Source of the DNA: an uncultured Saprospiraceae bacterium
Lineage (GTDB): Bacteria; Bacteroidota; Bacteroidia; Chitinophagales; Saprospiraceae
Length of the DNA stretch: 7,859 nt
Direction of reading: 5' to 3'
Assembly: GCA_937921525.1 (NCBI GenBank)
Contig: CAKZUM010000458.1
Location: 1 to 7,859, forward strand
Under the pieces are notes generated by a model. It searched no databases. It had not been told where the DNA came from and was given only the letters and a program-made list of their open reading frames with translations. The translations under genes were made by a program, and so were the position numbers. Position 1 is the first letter of the stretch; the number at the start of each line of letters is the position of its first letter. This document shows, in pieces, positions 1 through 7,200 of this stretch.

Positions 1-2
1 GT

Positions 3-131
3 TTGACTAATTGGTTTTTGTTGAGTGGTGGTATCTTCTTTGAAGTCATGGTAGCAGGGTTAATTTTCACCTTAATTGTTTTGCAGTATCTAAAGTCAAG
101 ACTCGATTACAAGGAGGAAGAAGAGCTTTAG
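3..131 (+). CDS. C-terminal fragment of an unidentified membrane protein (5' end outside window)
   Basis: An open frame enters from the left edge and ends at a TAG at 129-131, leaving 42 visible codons. The peptide begins LTNWFLLSGGIFFEVMVAG, continues as a hydrophobic stretch of about 20 residues (IFFEVMVAGLIFTLIVLQYL), and ends in a short charged tail (KSRLDYKEEEEL). This is what a last transmembrane helix followed by a cytoplasmic tail looks like; the single Glu inside the hydrophobic stretch is unusual. The frame has no start within the window, so the body of the gene lies to the left. It converges on the OmpA-family gene. The family cannot be named from so short a piece. The call rests on the hydrophobic-then-charged pattern and the clean stop; a chance open frame of this length remains possible. 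Confidence 0.5.
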   Translation: MTNWFLLSGGIFFEVMVAGLIFTLIVLQYLKSRLDYKEEEEL

Positions 132-473
132 AGACTAGGAAACAAATAACCTACTGTGGGGTGATCTGATCAATTTCAGAAAACATCTTCACTTCTCTTA
201 GTAACGACGAAATAATAACTATACACTCTTGGCTGCTTCTTACCAGCCCGTCCGCTTTGCGGTTCATTTGCTTGAATGTCTTAGGACAGTCACCCTGCGG
301 GATCGCTCATTCATCTTATTTTCCTCTTGAAATCGGTCATAGTATCAACAATACTCCCGCTTTCAAGAGAAAACTAAGAAAAAAATAAGCTACCCAAGAA
401 TGTACATTTATTATCTCCTCGTTACTTGCGCAACAAACAGCAATTCTCAATTTCAAATTCTCAATTCCAAATT
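132..473. other. Convergent intergenic spacer with several small hairpins
   Basis: This 342-bp stretch lies between the stop of the plus-strand fragment and the stop of the minus-strand OmpA gene. I see no convincing gene or RNA gene in it. A more GC-rich patch at about 245-312 holds three small perfect palindromes in a row: CCGC-TTT-GCGG (252-262), TGTC-TTAG-GACA (277-288) and CCC-TGC-GGG (293-301). The last two lie between TGAATG (273-278) and CATTCA (308-313). A larger nested inverted repeat follows at 324-369, and a 14-bp tandem repeat ends the spacer. None of the hairpins has a good T-run on either strand, so none is a textbook terminator. A dispersed intergenic repeat or a weak bidirectional terminator region is possible. 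Confidence 0.5.
324..369. repeat. Nested inverted repeat between convergent genes
   Basis: A perfect 9-bp inverted repeat, CTCTTGAAA (324-332) and TTTCAAGAG (361-369), encloses a second one, AGTAT (341-345) and ATACT (351-355), around a CAACA loop. The outer stem can extend further if one base is bulged, because TTTTC precedes it and AAAAC follows it. It lies about midway between two convergent stop codons, which suits a bidirectional transcription end. There is no U-tract on either strand, so intrinsic terminator activity is doubtful. Confidence 0.5.
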
Positions 474-475
474 CT
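442..475. repeat. 14-bp tandem repeat, about 2.4 copies, overlapping the OmpA stop codon
   Basis: The unit AATTCTCAATTTCA (442-455) is followed directly by AATTCTCAATTCCA (456-469), with one mismatch, and then by a partial third copy, AATTCT (470-475). The partial copy supplies two of the three bases of the minus-strand TAG stop at 474-476. The repeat is AT-rich and low in complexity, so slippage is a likely origin. Any effect on the 3' end of the OmpA transcript is unknown. Confidence 0.75.
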
Positions 476-2870
476 ACCCTCCTCGGCGCACATACGTATG
501 AATGTTGTGTACATTTTCCACTTTATCCGCTAGTGCTCTTGCCTCGCTATAGTTGGTAAAAGTACCTACACAGACAGCGTTGGTTGCAGATGCAGTACCT
601 TGTAAAATATAAGCTTCTCCAAAGCCAAGTGTTTGGATTCTTGATAAACGATCAATCGCATTTTGTTGTACGGAGAAAGTACCTGCAATCACATAGTAAG
701 TGCCAGAAGAAGTACTAGCACCGCCACTTGAACTGGATGAACCTCCACCGATAAATACACTAGATGGCGCCTTATCTATATTCTCTGGCGGATTATTAAC
801 ATATTCTACCTGTACGGTATTATTTAATACTTTCACTTCGGTACGTCTATTATACTGATGATCTAACTCTGAACATTTAACGCCATCCGAACATTGATTC
901 AACAATTGTGATTCTCCATATCCTCTTGCACTCAATCGGCTAGGATCAATTCCTTGCTCTACTAGATAGGCGACTACTTTATCAGCTCTACGCTGGGATA
1001 ATTGATTGTTATAATCCCTACCACCTCTTGAATCTGTATGAGAGGCTAACTCAACGTCAATATTTTTGTAAGTAGATAAAATAGAAGCTAAGGTTCTTAA
1101 TTCATCTACTGCATCTGGACGAATAGAAGCATCATTAAAATTATAGTAGATTTTGGCTAATCGGATAATCGTACCATCGGGTATTCCTCCACTGCCATCA
1201 CCCGGTAGATTAATCGTCAAGAATAAAGGCGCACCACCATTACAATTAGCATCAGTCGCTAATGTTTTAGAAGAAATTACTCCATTCTTGGAAGCAGTCA
1301 AAGTGTAGTTTCCACCACAAGGCAGACATACTTCAAAGGCTCCGCTAGAACTAGTTGTTACGCTTTCTTGTGTAGCGCCATTGCTACTGCTTATGACCAC
1401 ATTCGCACCAGAAACGGGATTGTTAGAATCGTATAAAACAGAGCCTTTAATCGTTACACAATTAACTGCTCGATCTAATAAGACCATATATTCATCTCTA
1501 CCATCTGCCATAGATACAATGATCTGCTTTGGTTGGTATCCATCCTTTGCTATATTGACTAAATAATTTCCTTCTGCCAATTTCAATACAAAAGCCCCTT
1601 CACTATCCGTTACTCCAGTAACGGTTCCGGGTTCTGTAGAGATCGTTACTACTTGACCATTTTCCGTAGAGACCAATTGGATAATATTCCCATTCTGATC
1701 GGTAATGATTTCTGTATTTGTTAAAGCCTCTAAATCTACATATTCTATGGTAGAGCCAGACAACTCCGCCCCTGTCGAACGGTCTGCCACAAATACCAAT
1801 ACTTTATTATTACCAAACCCTGCTAGTTCGCTACCATTGGTATTCATAGGGCCTATGCCATTTGCACCACCTAAATTATCTGCCCCATTGCCATCTCCAG
1901 CCAAAGACTCGTCTGGTCCTGGGTCTTGAAAAATATCTTCTCCTAATGGAACATCAATAAAAAAGCTATAAATATCATCTTGGCCAGCACCACTTTCTCT
2001 ATTGGAAGAAAAGTAGCCGTTTCTTTTATCTCTATCTATAATAAATCCTAAATCATCTGCGGAAGAGTTGAACTTTGGACCTAAATTAACAGGTGTCGCA
2101 AATGCGCCGTCCGTTTCTTTACTAAAGAAAATATCTAACCCACCCATAGAGTTATGCCCAAAAGAAGAAAAGAATAAAGTACCGTCTGCATGGATTTGTG
2201 GAAATAGCTCATGGCCAGAAGTATTCACCTCTGGGCCTAAGTTAACAGGCTCGCCCCAAGAGTCTCCAGATCCTTCTACCTTCCATAAATCCATCCCACC
2301 AAAACCACCGGGACGGTTGGAGCTGAAATACAAAACCGTATCATCCACATTAATAGAAGGATGCGCATAATCACTCTCCTTATCATTGAAAGGTAATTTC
2401 TTTACTGCTCCCCATTTGTCCCCTAATTGCTGTGCTGTAAATATTTGCAATCGAATGACTCCGTCACTAGACTCTATCGCTTTTCCGTTCTCGTAGTTAT
2501 CTCTAGTAAAAAAGATCTTATTATTCGTTTTATTAAAACTTAATGGTCCTTCATGGTATTTTGTCGTGATCTCTTCTGCGAATGGTTTTGGCTCGCCTAG
2601 CTTCCCTTCTCCATCTCGCTTTGCCCTAAAGATAGACATCGTATTTTTACCAATTCGAGAATCTAATAAACCACCGCCACCTACCTTTGTATCGGATATA
2701 AAAATGATCCCATTTTCATAAAAGGCAGGACTATATTCCAATGAACCCGTATTGATCTTGGCTTCATTTTCTAAGGTCACGTTAATATCAGGACTCAAAG
2801 CATTCTGCGCAATTAGTGCAGCTACTCCCCCTAGTAGTAGACCTAGTAATAATGTAATTTTTTTCTTCAT
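474..2870 (-). CDS. PD40 propeller / OmpA / SPOR domain outer-membrane-associated protein
   Basis: The product has 798 residues. A signal peptide (MKKKITLLLG...AALIAQ, about 1-22) is followed by a PD40/WD40-like propeller (about 40-305), with repeats such as YFSSNRPGGFGGMDLW and YFSSNRESGAGQDDIYSF. A Gly/Asn-rich linker leads to two carboxypeptidase-regulatory-like beta domains (about 355-467 and 470-555; cysteines 471, 515, 518 and 543 may pair). The OmpA C-terminal domain (about 567-683) has HTDSRG at 611-616, QRRADKV and RRTEVKV; D613 and R628 have the spacing of the peptidoglycan (diaminopimelate) binding pair of this family. A Ser/Gly linker (703-723) precedes a SPOR domain (723-795; YYVIAGTFS, AVCVGTF). 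The likely role is a periplasmic or outer-membrane anchor to the cell wall. PD40-OmpA proteins commonly accompany PorP/SprF genes. The ATG at 2868-2870 directly precedes the signal peptide; no clear Shine-Dalgarno is seen. The propeller's ligand is unknown. Confidence 0.93.
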   Translation of the reverse strand: MKKKITLLLGLLLGGVAALIAQNALSPDINVTLENEAKINTGSLEYSPAFYENGIIFISDTKVGGGGLLDSRIGKNTMSIFRAKRDGEGKLGEPKPFAEEITTKYHEGPLSFNKTNNKIFFTRDNYENGKAIESSDGVIRLQIFTAQQLGDKWGAVKKLPFNDKESDYAHPSINVDDTVLYFSSNRPGGFGGMDLWKVEGSGDSWGEPVNLGPEVNTSGHELFPQIHADGTLFFSSFGHNSMGGLDIFFSKETDGAFATPVNLGPKFNSSADDLGFIIDRDKRNGYFSSNRESGAGQDDIYSFFIDVPLGEDIFQDPGPDESLAGDGNGADNLGGANGIGPMNTNGSELAGFGNNKVLVFVADRSTGAELSGSTIEYVDLEALTNTEIITDQNGNIIQLVSTENGQVVTISTEPGTVTGVTDSEGAFVLKLAEGNYLVNIAKDGYQPKQIIVSMADGRDEYMVLLDRAVNCVTIKGSVLYDSNNPVSGANVVISSSNGATQESVTTSSSGAFEVCLPCGGNYTLTASKNGVISSKTLATDANCNGGAPLFLTINLPGDGSGGIPDGTIIRLAKIYYNFNDASIRPDAVDELRTLASILSTYKNIDVELASHTDSRGGRDYNNQLSQRRADKVVAYLVEQGIDPSRLSARGYGESQLLNQCSDGVKCSELDHQYNRRTEVKVLNNTVQVEYVNNPPENIDKAPSSVFIGGGSSSSSGGASTSSGTYYVIAGTFSVQQNAIDRLSRIQTLGFGEAYILQGTASATNAVCVGTFTNYSEARALADKVENVHNIHTYVRRGG

Positions 2871-2954
2871 TAGGATTTCTTTAGTTGCTTCGCTAGTTAA
2901 ATCAGTAGCTCTATTTTTTGAAACGCTAGTCTCACCTACATATATTTTATCTCG

Positions 2955-2971
2955 TTCCCTCTTTTAGGGAA
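2955..2971. other. Short hairpin in the OmpA upstream region
   Basis: TTCCCT (2955-2960) and AGGGAA (2966-2971) form a 6-bp stem around a 5-nt loop. On the plus strand it is followed by TTTTTA, so it resembles a weak terminator for antisense transcription coming from the left. On the minus strand it lies about 85 nt upstream of the OmpA start and could fold in the mRNA leader. I found no good match to the Bacteroidota TTTG / TAnnTTTG promoter pair nearby, so the transcription start is not placed. Confidence 0.4.
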
Positions 2972-2990
2972 TTTTTAACTTTGTTGATCA

Positions 2991-3025
2991 AAGATGGCAG
3001 AAATTTTCAAAATGGCTGTCATCTT
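2991..3025. repeat. 10-bp inverted repeat upstream of the OmpA gene, possible operator
   Basis: AAGATGGCAG (2991-3000) and CTGTCATCTT (3016-3025) are inverted copies with one G/T difference, separated by an AT-rich 15-nt spacer that itself contains ATTTT-C-AAAAT (3003-3013). The element ends about 120 bp upstream of the OmpA start codon and has no U-run after it on the minus strand. It fits an operator better than a terminator. No binding protein can be named. Confidence 0.4.
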
Positions 3026-3084
3026 TCCTAAAAACCAGATGTCAATCACTTTCTAAGTGTCGGCCATCAAGAGTCCATCTAAGT

Positions 3085-3130
3085 AACTACGGAGTAGTTA
3101 AACATGAATAACCTCGGATAAAATCCGAGG
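3085..3130. repeat. Two-hairpin intergenic repeat, copy 1
   Basis: This 46-bp unit contains AACTAC-GGA-GTAGTT (3085-3099), an 11-nt spacer AAACATGAATA, and a perfect 8-bp stem CCTCGGAT-AAA-ATCCGAGG (3112-3130). It matches copy 2 at 41 of 46 positions with no gaps. On the minus strand its AACTAC hairpin is followed by ACTTAG, not by a U-run, so this copy is not an obvious terminator. Confidence 0.85.
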
Positions 3131-3134
3131 AGAC

Positions 3135-3154
3135 AAAAAAACTACAAAGTAGTT
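3135..3154 (-). terminator. Probable intrinsic terminator after the PorP/SprF-like gene
   Basis: Read on the minus strand, the 6-bp stem AACTAC-TTT-GTAGTT (3154-3140) runs into an unbroken stretch of seven T (3141-3135, the first two belonging to the stem). It begins about 50 nt after the PorP/SprF-like stop codon, just after the larger CCTCGGAT-type stem of the same repeat copy. The stem is short and AT-rich, so termination may be partial, with read-through into the OmpA gene. Confidence 0.6.
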
Positions 3155-3185
3155 AAACACGAATAACCTCAGATGAAATCCGAGG
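3140..3185. repeat. Two-hairpin intergenic repeat, copy 2
   Basis: This is the second copy of the 46-bp unit, 55 bp from the first. The AACTAC-AAA-GTAGTT hairpin (3140-3154) is perfect. The second stem, CCTCAGAT-GAA-ATCCGAGG (3167-3185), has a single mismatch (A3171 against C3181). Of the five differences from copy 1, three are in hairpin loops, one is in the spacer and one is in a stem. This copy carries the T-run that makes it terminator-like on the minus strand. Confidence 0.85.
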
Positions 3186-3205
3186 GAGAGAGAGCAGAAG
3201 AATAC

Positions 3206-4150
3206 CTAGAAAAAGAAACGAGGATTACTCATATTCTTACTCTTTTCTCCGATACAATAATCCAACATGATCTCAATCGTTCCACTCGTATGATCTACGA
3301 TTTCAAATAATGGATAATCATAAGAGATGCCTAAGCCAAAATTCTGACTCGCTTGAAAATGGAATAATAAATCTACAGAGTCACTATTCTCATTACTTAA
3401 TCGGTAGGAACCACCGAAAGTAAATTTATTATCAAACATTAAACTCAGATTAAGCCCTAGTTCCCACGGTGCGCCTTGTACATATTGAAACATAGCGTTG
3501 GGAAAAAGTGCCAGCTTACTATCTGTTATTGGAATCAAGCCACCTGCCATTGCATAAAAATGTGGATCTTCATTCGCCGCTAAAGGATTATCTTCATTGG
3601 CACCTATTATATTAGATAAAATATTTGGTACGGAAACACCAAAATAATAATCTTCATAACTAACATATAAGCCTGCCCCTACATCTCCTTCTAAGGTATT
3701 AAAGTTTTCACCTCTAGTAATAGATTCATCATTGATATTTCTAATAAATAAATCTGGATCACTAAAATCTAGGGAGAATTGGCGAATACTTCCCATTACT
3801 CCAAACCGAACCGACAAATCTTCTTGATTCGTTAAATCATAACTATAGGCCAAGTCTGCTTCCCAATTTTCAATCACGCCTATCGTATGGTGTTGTAAGT
3901 TGACACCAAAGCCTACCCTCGGATCAAAAAACGGCATATTGAACATGATTGCCTGAGATACAGGTGCGCCTTTAAATCCCAACCATTGATTACGATATAT
4001 CCCTTTAACACAGGTATTTCCTCTAGCACCTACATAAGCGGGATTGACCATTTGCTTCGTGTGCATAAACTGCGTGTACTGGGTCTCTTGCTGTCCCCAT
4101 GCAATGGTACAAAATGTCAAGAAAAATAAAAATGTAAATATTCTGTTCAT
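3206..4150 (-). CDS. PorP/SprF-family type IX secretion system outer-membrane protein
   Basis: The product has 314 residues from the chosen ATG, the usual size for the family. A signal peptide (MNRIFTFLFFLTFCTIAWG, about 1-19) precedes the family's N-terminal signature QYTQFMHTKQMVNPAYVGARG-like segment (about 24-44) and RNQWLGFKGAP (about 53-63). The rest alternates polar and aromatic residues like an outer-membrane beta barrel, and the protein ends in NPRFFF with a C-terminal Phe, as typical members do. Family members (PorP of Porphyromonas, SprF of Flavobacterium) assist the secretion or surface attachment of T9SS cargo. Here the upstream neighbour is a large CHU_C protein on the same strand, so a dedicated partner role is likely but inferred. 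A TTG at 4160-4162 would add four residues; the ATG at 4148-4150 gives a cleaner signal peptide. It is probably a paralogue rather than the core porP gene, so no symbol is given. Confidence 0.93.
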   Translation of the reverse strand: MNRIFTFLFFLTFCTIAWGQQETQYTQFMHTKQMVNPAYVGARGNTCVKGIYRNQWLGFKGAPVSQAIMFNMPFFDPRVGFGVNLQHHTIGVIENWEADLAYSYDLTNQEDLSVRFGVMGSIRQFSLDFSDPDLFIRNINDESITRGENFNTLEGDVGAGLYVSYEDYYFGVSVPNILSNIIGANEDNPLAANEDPHFYAMAGGLIPITDSKLALFPNAMFQYVQGAPWELGLNLSLMFDNKFTFGGSYRLSNENSDSVDLLFHFQASQNFGLGISYDYPLFEIVDHTSGTIEIMLDYCIGEKSKNMSNPRFFF

Positions 4151-4168
4151 AATGTCTAACAATTAGCT

Positions 4169-4195
4169 GACGAATTATTATTAGAATAATCTGTC
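4169..4195. other. Imperfect hairpin in the leader of the PorP/SprF-like gene
   Basis: GACGAATTATT (4169-4179) and AATAATCTGTC (4185-4195) pair as a 6-bp stem, a two-base internal mismatch and a 3-bp stem, around a 5-nt loop. It lies 19 nt upstream of the ATG, in the 109-bp gap after the adhesin gene. It could shape translation or mRNA processing in a shared transcript. The AT-rich context makes chance pairing quite possible. Confidence 0.25.
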
Positions 4196-4259
4196 GTTAG
4201 GTGATAGTGTTTCCTATGATGTATGATTTTTTGCTGCTCTTTCGTAATCAAAAATTCAT

Positions 4260-7200
4260 TTATCTAAAGATAGTCACACAACCCTTCACAGGGTCCTGAT
4301 CGTCATCTGTTTGCTTATAGATGTAGTAGTATACGCCGTCTGGCAACTCTTCCCCTTTATATAGGCCGTTCCAATCATTATTGTAAGGGAAAGACTCATA
4401 TACTTTGGAGCCCCATTGATTAAAGATCATAATACCGCCTCCTTTTGCAGGTTCTGGATTACAAGAAATAATCAAGGCATCATTCTTATCATCCCCATTT
4501 GGTGACAATACACCGGGAATAAAACATTCCTCTGAAGAAACATCTGTATCTATTGTTACGACAGCCATACTACAAAGTTCGGGACAGTCCTCATAACATA
4601 TCTCATAAGCGAATTGTACTTTACCTATCCAGTCTCGGACAGGTGTAAAAAAGAAAGACCCATCGCCAGTGCCTTCTAAGGTGCCTGCTTCGTTTACGAC
4701 TAAACCAGTCACAGGGTCCGCATCGGGTAAACGAATCGTAAAACCTGCTCCGGGAACGAGGGTGTCATTATCAATGACTTCAAATACCATCGTCTCGTTG
4801 TATAAGTTATCTATTTCATCATTATTCAATTCGGGTTCCGTCAAAATTGCTGCGGAAAGAATAGCAGGCTCGGAATTACAACCGTTGTCAGAAGCTATTA
4901 CTTGATACCCTCCTCCATTTTCTACAAGCGCATTGCCAATAAGTACTATAGAGTCTGTTGATGTAAAATCGTTGGGCCCACTCCAGTTATAGGTAAAACC
5001 TGAAATTGGTGTTACTTCAAATAATAAGTCTTCCCCTTCACAAACAATCACTCTTTCTGAAGAAAGAATAGGTGCTGCTGGCTTGGCTGTCACCGCTACA
5101 TTAATCGTATCGGTTGCAATACAACCATTTGAAGAGGTAGTCGTTAGTACATAATCTCCGCCTCGACCTGTTACATCTGCAATAAATGGACTTGGGGCAG
5201 TTGCTGTAAATTCCATTGGCCCTTCCCATAAGTAAGTAACATCTTGATCTGTTCCTACATTGGTGGCATTCAATTCTATTCGCTGGTCTGCTGTGGCACA
5301 AGTGAATGGGCCGTTACTTTCTAAATTAATAGTAGGGCTTGGCATCACTTCAATTGTAATAGAAGTATCTGCCACACAGCCGTTTCCTAAGTCTACAGTA
5401 TAGGTATAGGTATAATTACCGGGTGCTGTCGGCACAGCTACAATCAAACTATCATTAGTATCCGCTGGAATCCCTGCACCTACATCAGAAGCAGTCCAAC
5501 TATATGTGACCTCTCCTGGATAAACATTTCCTTTTAAATCTATTGCTTGCTCTACACAAGCTACTCCCGGAGAAAATAACCCTGAAGCAGTTACAGTCGG
5601 CGGCGCAATAGAATTGACCGCTACCTCTACGACAGCAGAGGCTACACAGCCATTCGTAGCAGTAGCTCTTACTACGTAACTTCCTGCTTGAAGCGATACC
5701 GCATCATTGATAATTGGATTTTGCTCATCTGAGCTATAGCTATTAGGCCCTCTCCATTCCCATGATTCAATAGCCATACCTGCTGCTGTTGCCATTAACT
5801 CGATTTGTCCACCTCCACATTCTAAGTCGCTTGCTGAAGCTTCTATTGTGGCGGATGGATTGACCACTACGGTTATAGTACTCGTTTCTTCACAACCTCC
5901 CGGCATGGCTGCACTTACTGTATATTCCCCAGAATTCAGTAAAGTAGGACTATTAATAATTGGGTTTTGTGCATTGGAAGTAAAACCACTCGGACCACTC
6001 CAAGTATAAACAGCACCTGGAATCGTTGTCGCTTCTAACCTAACTTCTTGTCCTACACAAACTACATTAGAAGAAATACCTGCTACCACTGGCATGGGTT
6101 CGGCTATATCGATTCTGATCTCACAGTTTCGAGATTCGCCAGAGTCATTACTTACTTGAATCTCCAGCTCATTCATACCTACATCAAATAAAGAGTTGCT
6201 GGCTAATCCTCGAACAAGCATATTATTAATATTAGCACTACAATTGTCTACTGCTTCAATATCGTTATATTCTATTCTATAATTTTCACAATTATCTAAG
6301 GCGATAGATCGGATAAAATTTCCTGCGTCTTCTACTATTGTTCCGTCTGCCCCTACTCGTACATTAGTGGGACATCTGACGATTAAAGACTGTGCATCTA
6401 TAACGGATACGGTAAAATTACATATTGAAACTTGCCCTGCATCATCTGTAGCCGTATACTCTACGGTCGTTGTACCAACTGGAAAGAAATCTAAAGGTCG
6501 GAAGTTCTGAACCGTTGTTGGTACCCCACATCCACCTGTCGCAGATGGCGCATCCCATCCTATATTAGCTCCGCATAAATCTAGTTGAGAATCTACCGTT
6601 ATATTACTTGGACAATTACTAAAATTTAAACCACTAGCACCTGTAATCGTTACTTCAAAGGAACAGCTTGCAGTATTACCCGCTTCATCAGAAGCGGTAT
6701 AGGTAACTAACGTTGTTCCTACAGGAAATTGATCGCCCGGATCAAAATTAGCCCCAAAGTCGACATTTCCTATCCCACAGCCATTTATCAATCCCGGTGG
6801 GGTCCATGTTACCGCTAAATCACAACCCCCTTCTGGTGAAAAACTTACGGGAATATTATCTGGACAATCCGTTAATCTCAATGGTGCCTCGCCTCTCAGA
6901 TCAACGGTAAAAGCACAGCTATTATTTATATTTCCAGAGGAATCTAAGATGGTATATCGCACCGTACTTACGCCCATTGGAAAGGCATCTCCTGGCTGGA
7001 AAGTACTGGATATTATCAGCGAAGTAGCATCAGTACAATTATCTAATACCACTGGTGGATCCCAAGTTACCGTAGGATCACAAGTAACTGCAGCTGATAA
7101 ATCTTTGAATGTACTAGGAGGACATGTAATTACTGTTGGTTTAATCGTATCTCTTACGGTTACTGTGAAGACACATTCTGCTATATTCCCTGAACCATCT

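Noticed and set aside
2068..2370. Plus-strand open frame of 100 codons opposite the PD40 propeller, plus shorter ones at 1381-1566, 1705-1929 and 2752-2967
   Set aside because: They overlap the well-supported OmpA-family gene and show no family motifs.
2979..2993. CTTTG-TTGAT-CAAAG palindrome as an operator
   Set aside because: The stem is only 5 bp in AT-rich DNA and overlaps the better 2991-3025 inverted repeat. It is not distinguishable from chance.
4160..4162. TTG as the start of the PorP/SprF-like gene
   Set aside because: It would add Asp-containing residues before the signal peptide. The ATG at 4148-4150 gives a normal signal peptide with a basic residue near its start.
4249..4281. 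Bacteroidota-type promoter for the PorP/SprF-like gene (AATTTTTG with an upstream GTTG on the minus strand)
   Set aside because: The -7 element has a mismatch at its first base, the spacing is 22 nt, and the -33 element lies inside the adhesin's 3' end in AT-rich DNA. The match is too weak to claim.
5101..5301. Minus-strand open frame of 66 codons within the adhesin, with many Cys and Arg
   Set aside because: It is the adhesin sequence read in another frame; the composition follows from the overlapping codons.
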